DNA from: Salpingoeca rosetta
Lineage: Eukaryota > Opisthokonta > Choanoflagellata > Craspedida > Salpingoecidae
Assembly: GCF_000188695.1 (NCBI RefSeq)
Contig: NW_004457740.1
Coordinates: 1,122,485-1,139,984 of the forward strand
Length of the DNA: 17,500 bases
Direction: 5' to 3'
Part shown: positions 1-10,820 of the stretch, piece by piece
How positions within the stretch are numbered: the stretch's first letter is position 1
Layout of the letters: every line of letters begins with the position of its first letter
Notes under the pieces: model-generated
Seen by the model: only the letters and a program-made list of their open reading frames with translations
The model's database searches: none
What the model was told of the DNA's origin: nothing
Made by a program: the position numbers and the translations under genes

Positions 1-528
1 GACACTCTCTGTTGCTACTTCTCTGCACCTTTTCCTTTCCTTGCGTTTCCCTTTGCTTGCCTTCTTTTTTTTTTCCTTTTGCCATCACGACGGCTGGCAC
101 AGGGCACTTTTGCAAAATCTCGTGGCCCGGGTGCTGCCAACCCTTTTGAATTGTTCACGTGGTGGCTAGAGCCATTGTCAACGTTGGGCAGCATGGCATC
201 AAACTTCCAATGATGAGACCGTGTAATAACTGAGACACACACACTCTCTTTCTCTCTCTTCCCTTTCTTCTCTCCCCCTCTTTGATCCCCGCGCGTAGTA
301 CTTTCTTCGTGTCCCCCCCCCCCCACCACACACACACACACGCGCGCGCGCGCGTTCTTCCCCCATTCCCCCATCCCTTCGCCTCCTGCTTCCGCTTGCA
401 CTAAGCGGCCTCATTCAGCGCTAACCCTCTTCCCTCCCCCTCTGTACAATCCCACTCTCTCACTGCGCTGTTCGTGCTTGTTCGCCCTACGTTTGTGGGT
501 GCTTAAACCCGCTTTCATTCGGCAAAAG
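1..528. other. 5' flank or intron of the maspardin homologue; no exon assigned
   Basis: No exon could be assigned here. The tract holds T-rich and C-rich sequence, a CT-rich stretch (about 240-285), a poly-C run (313-324), and an alternating CA then CG stretch (about 326-354). About 130 bases of ordinary-composition DNA (100-230) are open for short distances in several frames, but none resembles the maspardin N-terminus, and no donor was found there whose phase matches the acceptor at 527-528. The missing N-terminal exons (about 100 residues in the human protein) are probably left of the window, or partly here and unrecognised. Confidence 0.5.
313..354. repeat. Poly-C run followed by alternating (CA)n(CG)n tract
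   Basis: Twelve consecutive C at 313-324 are followed by alternating purine-pyrimidine sequence, first CA and then seven CG dinucleotides, ending near 354. Alternating CG/CA is the classic Z-DNA-prone composition; whether it forms here is inference. Confidence 0.85.
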
Positions 529-1548
529 GTACACATTGTTGGCGCGTCGCTAGGTGCCTTCCTTGCCCAAAAACTGGCGGAACTGACAAAGGAGTACCGG
601 CTCGTGCAGTCGCTGACGCTGATCAACGGCTTCACCGACACAGCCGCCTTCAAGTCGGCGCCGTCCGCACTAGTGTGAGTCATCACTGCCGCCTCCCTCT
701 GCTGTGTACCGCTCAAGCTGCCCCTGGCCCTTGCCGTCGCCAATTCCCAATTCCAGCGCCCTTGTCTCTCTCGTCTCTGGCCTCTCACATCATGCTCCTT
801 GCTCACAACCGACTTGCCTGGTGTCACACTTGCATGTCCACAGTGTCCAGTTCCTGCCTGGCTTTATGCTGAAGCGTATGCTGATGCAAAACTTCCCACA
901 GGGCCGCCTCCACACTGACGTCGCCAACAGCATCGACTTTATCGTGGAGCAGGTGAGATGGTACACTTGTCGTCGCCTCAATGGGATCTGAACCCTGTTT
1001 GTTCCCCCCCCCCCGGCTGTGCTGTCCGAGCTCCTCTCTTGGTCGTCGTGAAGGTGTGCTTCTGTTCGCCCTTCCACGTGCGCTCATTTCGTGGCTCTGC
1101 CTTGTGTACGGCTTTGCCAGCTTGAAACTTTAACACAGCCAGAGCTCGCATCGCGGCTCAACCTCAACATTAAGCCGTCCTACGTCGATCCACGGCCCAT
1201 CCTCGACCAACACATTCCCGTAAGCTGCTCGTTCTACCCTTTCCTTCGTCTGTGTGCGCTCACTTGTGTGTTTGTGTGTGCGTTGGCACGCCAGCATGCA
1301 TCTGGAAATGAAATTTGTTGGGTTTTGGTGTTAATGTCGCTGCTGTCTCGGCTGATGGGTGTTGGTGCCGCTTCTTCCTCATGTCGACAATATGGGTCTC
1401 TCCGTTGCTGACAACATTGTCACGGCTGCGGTGCTTTGTGCAGGTGATGATTGTTGAGGTGCAGGACAAGTGCGCCATTTCTTCAAACGTGCGTCTGGAG
1501 ATGCTCAAGTACTATCCGGACGCCCGCATCGCCCATCTCAAGGTGTGC

Positions 1549-1579
<31 letters not shown>

Positions 1580-2195
1580 GGTCTGAAGGGCACCTGTCAT
1601 GTATGGCTCTTTGTGTTGCGAGTGCGTGAGCTTATGCTGGCACTCCCGCTCTTCCCCTTTCTGTCGTTGTTTGAACTGCGCCCTTTCTTAGCATGGCGGC
1701 AACTTCCCGTATCTCGCCGTCTCCTCCGAAGTGGACATGTTTATCAAGGTGAGAATTGGTTTCTTCTTTTTGTTCTTTCCATTTGGTCTTTTTTGGCGCG
1801 TGCTCTGCACACATGATGGTGCTTGAGAGGGCGGGCATGTTCTTTTTGTGGATGAAATGCGCTCGGTGCTCTTTGTGTACGCCAAGACTTGTTCTCACGA
1901 GACTGCGTGTCTCATCGTGCTCCCTGACCAGATTCATCTGCGCCAGTTTTACGGCACGCCTGCGTCGCCAACGAGTGACAGCGAGCTCAACGACATGTTC
2001 AAGAAGCAAGCGAGCGGTGCGGCGACGGCGGAAGCAAGCGACTCGGAACAGACGGCCTCGCATGCAGCATCGCCCCCAGCACACAAGCAGCGCCAAGAGC
2101 GCGCGCCTGCTGACGCCAAGCCGGTCAAGTCACGTGGGATGTTTGACAGTGATGATGACGATGACGATGACAATGAAGATGATGAGACGTTTTAG
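529..2195 (+). CDS. SPG21: Maspardin (SPG21-like alpha/beta-hydrolase-fold protein), 3' six exons
   Basis: Six exons join without frame breaks: 529-674, 844-952, 1121-1219, 1444-1542, 1692-1748 and 1932-2195 (stop TAG). Donors are GTGAGT, GTGAGA, GTAAGC, GTGTGC and GTGAGA, and every acceptor is AG. The joined 257 residues follow human maspardin in order: VHIVGASLG (the alpha/beta-hydrolase nucleophile elbow, GASLG at 541-555), the FMLK region, [22 protein letters not shown], the GGNFPYL strand and IHLRQF. Maspardin binds CD4 and sits on endosomal/trans-Golgi membranes; it is thought to be a non-catalytic hydrolase relative. After about residue 185 of the visible part the protein departs from the human one, with an Ala/Ser/Glu-rich tail ending in a run of about 11 acidic residues. 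The N-terminal exons (about 100 residues) were not found. Splice boundaries rest on reading-frame and homology agreement. Family assignment is confident; the first boundary (AG at 527-528) is the least certain. Confidence 0.9.
1549..1580. repeat. (TTG)n microsatellite in a maspardin intron
   Basis: About ten TTG units begin six bases after the donor at 1543 (GTGTGC). They lie wholly inside the intron, and the flanking exons join in frame across it. Confidence 0.9.
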
Positions 2196-3061
2196 GACAG
2201 TCGCGTGTTGATCCTCTGTGGTGTGGTGATGTATGCGTGTGTTTTTCATGTTGTTGAGTTGTGTTCAGTTGTATTGGCTCGCCCAGCTCTCGAGCGCCCA
2301 ACACAACGGTCCTGGCTCCTTCCTTCCTGCCAGCCCTTGCGCTAGCGCTCGTCCATTGCCTTTGTTATCACACTTGTCATGCGGTTTACTGCACTGACAC
2401 ACACAAGCCTACTTCATCAGATTGTTATGCAGCAGTTTCGATGCTTGTGTGATGTTCCCTCGAGCCTCTTCCCTCTGCTCGTTCGCGTGTCGTTTTCTGC
2501 GCACGTGCCCCTGCAACGTGCATACCTGCACGTGCCTTCAATTTGGATTTGCAATCCACCCACCACTGCCCTCCACGCATACCCACCCTCGCCTCACTGT
2601 GCACATATATGACGCGTGCTTCGCCCCCCTCCCCCTTGCCCTACACATGTTATCCTTCTTCTTCATCCTTTGATCGCACCTTTCTGCATTGCGATGACAC
2701 CCACCCCTCCTTGCCTCACCTCGAATGAGCGCACAGCCGCGTTTTGTACAGTGCTGCTGGCCCATTCCTGTCTATGTATACCTGACTGGTTGACCTTCTT
2801 TCTTCCTTCCTTCTTTCTTCCTTTCTTGCCTCTGATTGATTGACGACTTGAGCGTACCCGCGTATAATGAAACGAACCAAACAAATACAGCAACACAGCA
2901 ACACGTGATGGGCACAAACAAAGACAAGGCAAGCTGATGTGGCAGGAGGCAGGTGTTTGCGATGACCAGGAAAGACGGCAACGGAGCTTGGTTGTTGGCA
3001 TGAAAAGCAGACAACTCACACGCACATCCCCGGCCGAAGACGTGACACGGCTGCGCCACAA
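2196..3061. other. Convergent intergenic region between maspardin and uL22m genes
   Basis: This gap lies between two facing 3' ends. It has TG-rich sequence directly after the maspardin stop, pyrimidine-rich DNA (2560-2700), and a (CTTT/CCTT) tract at about 2797-2830. Frames open here are compositional, with no recognisable protein or RNA gene. No canonical AATAAA was found on + after 2195 or on - after 3062 (within 2700-3061), so poly(A) sites are unplaced. Confidence 0.6.
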
Positions 3062-5234
<2,173 letters not shown>

Positions 5235-5430
5235 CTTCCTTTCTTTGGTGTCGCTCGTGTGTGAGTCGCGTGAATACTGAATTCAGTTTCCGTGTGTGTG
5301 TATGCTCTGCCCTCAAACTGCAACCCCTCGCACAAGAGCACAAGAAGAACAAGAACAAGAAGAAGAACAAGAACCCAAGGCAACGCGTTTGTGAGATTGG
5401 CGCTCCGCTCCGTCAAGCGCTCGAGCGGAG
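5235..5430. promoter_or_regulatory. Short divergent promoter between uL22m (-) and glycosyltransferase (+)
   Basis: Only 196 bp separate the two start codons. The tract holds an A/G-only stretch of AAGAAC/AAGAAG units (about 5340-5375) and no obvious TATA box. It must carry both 5' UTRs and both promoters, so a bidirectional promoter is inferred from layout. Confidence 0.6.
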
Positions 5431-7005
5431 ATGCAGCAGGAGAAGGGCAAGGGCCAGTTCACGCCGCCCGCCATGCTGGCAGCATTCTGCCTCGTCTGCT
5501 TCGTGCTGGCCATTGTCACGCTGATGTCCGCGCCCCCACGTCTCCAAACTGACCCATATGCTGCTGCTCCTCCAACCCCGTCAGCGCTCTCGCCAGCGCG
5601 CGCCAAACCTGCTGGTGCCAACGCTGGCGCACAAGCTCAGGCGCACACCGCACCACCGCAAGTGCAAGACGGCGGAGCAGGCAGGTCCACCCGGCACCAG
5701 CATCAGCGTCAACAGCAACAACAGATAGCAAACGTTGAACTGAGCAGCACAACGCCAACCGCTGCCATTGCCGAAACCATCGCTTCACCATCTCCTTCGG
5801 CTCTCATGCCACCCACAGCAACTGAAGCGCAGCAGCAAGATGTGCAACAAGCAAACCAACCACAGCACCGGCAGCGGCAGCAGTGTGGCGTGGATGGTGT
5901 AGTGTGCGTGACTGACGAGGATGCATCGCGGTACGTGTGGACGAACCGAAGCGAGGAGCTGAGGCGAGTACTGCCACAGAAGGTATGGACGGAGCTGATA
6001 GAGATGTTTGCACCATCCTCTCACTGCAGTCCTCTCGGCCTGCAGCCACACCCACGCACGGGTGATATCGAGTCACCACCACCGCCAGCAGCAACAGCAG
6101 AGCCCTCACAAACAGGCGTTGTGCTCATGCACTGCCACGGTCAGTTTGGGAATCGCTTGGGGGAGTACACAATTGCACGCATCGTGGCTGAGACGCGGCG
6201 CTGGCCGCTTGTCATGTGCGACGTCTTCAAGCAAGAGCTCTTCTCAAAGGGCCTTATATTCCCCTTTGCAGTGGACCACCCAATTGACCTGGCTGCATTT
6301 GACCAGCTGCCGGTCGACACACAGGCCGGGCACAACTACGACTTTGACGAGCTGCTTCGTGATCCCACACCGCGCGTCATTGACCTGGCAGGGTTCCCCT
6401 TTCGCAACTACAGCATCCTTGCCCAGCACAAGGCCGCCATCAAGGACGACTGGCTGCGTATTGACACGTCGTGCTTGGCGGCGCAGTCGCTGCCGCTCTC
6501 GCTCCCTGGCCCGCGCGACATTGTCGTGCACCTGCGCGCGTACCACGGCTGCGAGGGCGAGGAGCACGAGTACGACCCAACAGAGGCGTTTGTAGACCTC
6601 CCATGGGACTACTACGACCGCATCTTGCAGCGCTACCAGCGAAAGGGCGGGTGGGACACAGTCTGGCTCGCGTCTCGGTGCGGCGAGCACCACCCGATTG
6701 CGCAGCAACTGATGACCAAGTACGGTGCGCGCGTGATCCAGGGAGATGGGAGCAAGAACTGGGCCAGCATGCACGACTGGCTGTTCATGCGAAGCGCACG
6801 CCGTCTCGTCATGTCACAGAGCACATATGCGTGGTGGGCGGCGTGGCTCGGCGATGCAGAGGAGGTGCACTATCCCCTCGCTGGGGACTGGTGGGGTAAA
6901 GGGCCGCGGCACACCTTGTATCCCGTTGACGAGCCGCGCTATGTGTTCCACGACTTGCTGGCCGACGAGTACTTCCTCACAGCCGCAGACTTGTGGGGTG
7001 CATGA
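5431..7005 (+). CDS. Type II membrane glycosyltransferase, GT11 (alpha-1,2-fucosyltransferase)-like, intronless
   Basis: A single 524-residue open frame with no need for introns. Residues 1-13 are a short basic tail, and 14-33 (starting AMLAAFCLVCFVL) form one membrane span, giving the type II topology of Golgi glycosyltransferases. Residues 34-225 are a Gln/Pro/Ala-rich stem. The catalytic region spans about 229-515. H236-Y246 (HGQFGNRLGEY) matches the GQLGNQ-type N-terminal motif of GT11. H367-E377 (HLRAYHGCEGE) stands where the HxRRGD nucleotide-sugar motif should be. Residues 448-473 (DWLFMRSARRLVMSQSTYAWWAAWL) match the GT11 D-x-L-M...NSTFSWW(G/A)AWL block. Potential N-glycosylation sites are N172-R-S and N326-Y-S. 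The expected role is transfer of fucose (or another sugar) to secreted or surface glycans in the Golgi. The fold family is likely; donor and acceptor are not determined. The HLRAYH motif departs from classic GT11, so a related GT-B family is possible. Confidence 0.75.
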   Translation: MQQEKGKGQFTPPAMLAAFCLVCFVLAIVTLMSAPPRLQTDPYAAAPPTPSALSPARAKPAGANAGAQAQAHTAPPQVQDGGAGRSTRHQHQRQQQQQIANVELSSTTPTAAIAETIASPSPSALMPPTATEAQQQDVQQANQPQHRQRQQCGVDGVVCVTDEDASRYVWTNRSEELRRVLPQKVWTELIEMFAPSSHCSPLGLQPHPRTGDIESPPPPAATAEPSQTGVVLMHCHGQFGNRLGEYTIARIVAETRRWPLVMCDVFKQELFSKGLIFPFAVDHPIDLAAFDQLPVDTQAGHNYDFDELLRDPTPRVIDLAGFPFRNYSILAQHKAAIKDDWLRIDTSCLAAQSLPLSLPGPRDIVVHLRAYHGCEGEEHEYDPTEAFVDLPWDYYDRILQRYQRKGGWDTVWLASRCGEHHPIAQQLMTKYGARVIQGDGSKNWASMHDWLFMRSARRLVMSQSTYAWWAAWLGDAEEVHYPLAGDWWGKGPRHTLYPVDEPRYVFHDLLADEYFLTAADLWGA

Positions 7006-7065
7006 AGGGTGATGGGAAGCGGATACATGCAGAGAAACACGCACCATAAATTATGCTCGCTCATA

Positions 7066-7068
<3 letters not shown>

Positions 7069-7116
<48 letters not shown>

Positions 7117-7141
7117 GTGCGTGTGTGTGTGTGTGTGTGTT

Positions 7142-7192
<51 letters not shown>

Positions 7193-7196
7193 TGTG

Positions 7197-7229
<33 letters not shown>
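7069..7229. repeat. 161-bp (TG)n array with rare interruptions
   Basis: Nearly pure TG broken by a few variants (TGTCGTGCG, TTGG, GGTGTGGCG). It begins 64 bp after the glycosyltransferase stop codon, so it probably lies in its 3' UTR or just beyond. Confidence 0.95.
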
Positions 7230-7230
<1 letters not shown>

Positions 7231-8219
7231 TTTGGGGTGGGGCTAACCCCGCACGCTCTTGCTCTCCCCCCCCCCACCGTTTCTCAGTCTCTCCAGCCAT
7301 GCTCCCTCCCGTCCCACTGCCTCGTTACGACATAGATGAATAGTCAGTTCATTGCCAAGTGCACCAAAGCAACAGCGCGACACTACACGTGCCAGCAATG
7401 ACAGACGGCCATAAAGCAAAAACACCAATGCAGAGAGAGGAGAGGAGGACTCAGGTGTGCATGCAGGAAGGGGAGGAGAGGGGACAGTGACGACGATGGC
7501 GACGATCATACTGGGAGGTGGAGGGGGAGGCGGTGCATGTATTAGCTGGAGGGACAATGCCGAGGAAGGGAGGAGATAAATCGCAAGAGACGGAGCGGAG
7601 CGGTTGTGAGTAGGAGGAGACGCCAACCACGCCTGGGGGCGGCGGCTGAAGGCGAAGAAGCAAGAGGGGGTAAAAGGGGGTGGGGAGAGGCAGGGCGAGT
7701 GCCAGAAACCGTGCACTCCCAGGAAAGGAAAACAACGAGGGAAAGGTCATGATCGCATGATCACCACGAAGCGTGTGATTCTGAAACGACCAAGCCTGCC
7801 GCAGAGGAGAGAAGAGGGGAGGAGGGATGTGCACGGAGAAGCCTGGCCCAAAACCAGCACCACGCACAAACAAGCACGTGAGGGGCAAGCGTGACGACGG
7901 CGATGTCGCACACATACATGCATGTGCACGCACGCATACGCACGCATACTCACGCCAGTACATGGTAGGCTGTCATGCCGGAGAAGACACACGACCAGCT
8001 AAAGAACATGCAGCCCTCACAGTGCACAAATAAAAACCACCAGAGAGGTCGGGCGGAAGCAGGGGTTGCCTGCGAGCACCAAGTGCAGACGCAGGGAGAA
8101 GAAGGGGAAAAAAAGGGAAAGAGAGAAAGGAAGGATGGTATTTGAAGAAGGGAAAACAAAGGAGGAGAAGCGTGTGTGTGCTGTCGAAGTAGGAAACTGA
8201 CAATAGAACACGAGAAGTT

Positions 8220-8232
8220 GGGGGGGGGGGGG
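8220..8232. repeat. Poly-G homopolymer run
   Basis: Thirteen consecutive G within a purine-rich stretch. Similar G/C runs of 8-13 occur near 313, 1006, 7266, 9186, 14159, 14719 and 16349. Confidence 0.8.
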
Positions 8233-8816
8233 AGAAATCGTCGAGCCAAGGCAAGGCAGGTTGGAGGAAAGGATACGGGGTGTGGGTGGGCGCACAGCAT
8301 TCCAAAACGACACACACGCATGAACCACGTCACAACTTGCGCGTCGTGGCGCGATCTACACGCAATGAAGGGTGGTGAAGCACGAGCAACGGCGCTACGC
8401 AGCTGTTAGAGGGCAGCACACAAACATACAAACGAGTGACCAGACAACAAACAGACGGGGCAAAGCACCCAAATCCATCGGGGCGAAAAATAAACGAGGG
8501 TGCCTGCCAACCGACAAACAAGCAATCGACACGACTAGTCCTGGCAATACACAAATAGAAGCCGCAACGCGCACAAGGGCACAAACAGCCACACGCCCAG
8601 AACACACACGCGTACGCATAGCATGAGCGCAACACCACAACAGGAAAGGTGGGAAAGAGGGGGGTGGGGTGGGGTCACGGGAACTGGGAAAGGGAGACAA
8701 GGAGATGAGGAGGAAGAGGAGGGGCAAGGGAAGGGCTCGAGAAAGCAGCAGCGGAGGGAAAACAACAAGCAGCTGACGCTGCGCATGTGTTGCCCATCAA
8801 GGGCTGCACCTGCCGC

Positions 8817-9819
8817 CTAAGCCCACTCGCCGCCCTTGATGGCTGGTTCTGCCTGCACGTCCTTGTTCTTGCTGGGCGTGGCGGCCTCAGATGCTGGTGG
8901 GAGCGGCTGCGCCTCGTTCTCTGGCAGCACCGCCGTCTCCTTAGGCTTCTCCGCTGCCTCAGATTTCGGCTCGTGGCTGCTGCTGTTGCTGTTGCTGCTG
9001 CTGCTGCCGCCGCTGGCTTGTTTGGACTGCTTCGTGTTGGATGACGAGGCTTTGTCCTGCTGCTGTTGGGGGTGGTGGTTTGGGGTGTCGGTGAGCTCAC
9101 CAGCACGGCGGCGGCGCTCGCGGTCCTTTGCACGCGCCTTGGTCAGGTACCGCCCAAGCTGTTGAAGCAAGCGAGGTCGGGAAGGGGGGGGGGGAAGAGA
9201 GGAATAGCAGAGGAAAGGCATGTTGAGAAAGTGGCGAGGTTTCAAGGGAAGGGGGAGGAGGTGGAGGTGGTGGTGGACAGAGAGCCACGCAGGACCACGC
9301 CACTTCATGAATGGGCACCGACTGAACACGATGAGCAAGCAATAAACGTAACACTACACACATGAACGCACATGAACGCACACACACATAAACACGGTTC
9401 AAGGCAGTGGGCAGCAGACCTCGGTGTTGTCCTCGTCGGTGATCTTGAGCCAGCCGTGGCGGGCGCACTCCGAGGCGGTGGCGCGGAACAGCTGCGGTGC
9501 GCAGGCAGAAAATACAGGCAGGTCATGGAAGGAAACCAACACACATGAGAACAAGAGAAGGCCGGCAGAATGGTCAAGAGCAAAGACATGGCGGCGTACG
9601 GAGACCAGGGGCAGGGTCTCAAACCAAGATGGCAGGAAGCAAGCAGACCACACATGGGTACCGGCTCGTAGCGGAGCATGGGGAGGAGGAACTCCGTCAT
9701 CATCTTGGCGCTGTCCTTGTGCATCTTGTACTTCTGCATCAGCACATCCTGCAGCGGCCACATCTTCAAGCGCTTGATGTGGCGCAGGTTGCCTTCAATA
9801 CGGGCAACAACAAACACGT

Positions 9820-9852
<33 letters not shown>

Positions 9853-10781
9853 AGTGTATGTGCGTGCGCAGTGTGCGTGGTGCATGTAGTGTTTGTGCGT
9901 GTGCAGGGTGCATGGTGTTGGGTGATGGAATTGATGGGTGGGATGAGTGAGTTGGTACAAGTGTGAGAGGAGAATGAGACGTAATGTGTCGGCTGGTTGA
10001 AGCGCCGAGGAGATGCAGGCAAGAACGCAACGCGAGCAACAACAGCAGAGGAGGCGTACCGTTGCGGTCAAAGTATGTTGGTGCATGGGGGCTGTTGAAG
10101 ACAATCTGGCGCGGGATGGGGCCAAGAAGCTCAATAATCATGGCAATGTGGTCTGCACAGAACAAGATAGCCCACGATGAGACCGACAACGAGAAGACCA
10201 AAGGTGGTCAGGGTGTCCAGGGCGAGAATAGCATGAAGGAAATGTGTGTGAGTGTGTGTGTGTGAGTGTGTGTGAGTGTGTGTGTGTGCGTGTGTGTGTG
10301 TGCGTGTGTGTGTGTGTGTGTTGGGGCGCTCACCTTCATTGCGATCAAAGTTGCGGCCGCTGTGGGGATCAAAGAGGTAGTCGCCAGTGGCCAGCTCAAA
10401 CGTCTGGTGGTGTGCAAGTAAAGGTGGAGCAGTAGCAACAATGTGAGCGCGTTGACACGCAAGGTCGCACAAGCTGACAAACACACAAACACACACACAC
10501 ACACACATGCACACACATACACACACACACCAGGGCTGCGACGCTCCAGATGTCAGCGCTCTGGTCGTAGTTGTTGCCGAGGATGGCTTCGAGACTGCGG
10601 TACTGCCGTGTCTGGATCACAGCCGCAAAGTGCTTATCCTGCACACCACACATTAAAGCAGCAGAACGCAGCACACGTGAGAGAAGGGTTGATGCAATGG
10701 CTTCAATGATGGCTCAAACTCAAGCGCGACGTTGCAGGTAGTTGTTGAGACAGCACTTGTGCGTGCTGGCTCGCCCGCATG

Positions 10782-10820
<39 letters not shown>

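Larger units (their letters stand above)
7006..8816. other. Convergent intergenic region, microsatellite and purine-rich
   Basis: No supportable gene was found in this 1.8 kb. It holds the TG array (7069-7229), a poly-C run near 7266, long stretches where + is strongly purine-rich (about 7430-7750 and 8090-8300), and a poly-G run at 8220-8232. AATAAA hexamers occur on + at 8029-8034 and 8489-8494, but both are over 1 kb beyond the glycosyltransferase stop. Frames open on either strand are Pro/Ser- or Gly/Arg-rich compositional artefacts. Confidence 0.6.

Noticed and set aside
105..225. Candidate upstream maspardin exon on + (contains a Trp-Trp-Leu-Glu stretch)
   Set aside because: Resemblance to the segment before the nucleophile elbow is weak, and no donor gives the phase needed by the acceptor at 527-528.
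15..401. 128-codon frame on - near the left edge
   Set aside because: It runs through the CA/CG, poly-C and CT tracts and has no recognisable domain.
7243..7963. Pro/Ser/Leu-rich frames on -
   Set aside because: They mirror the purine-rich + strand; no splice structure, no domain, and overlapping frames of equal length.
8817..9158. Last SRPK exon as a separate gene
   Set aside because: It has an AG acceptor in the right phase, no start codon with an N-terminus of its own, and lies directly downstream; kept as SRPK exon 8 with a caveat on the weak donor.
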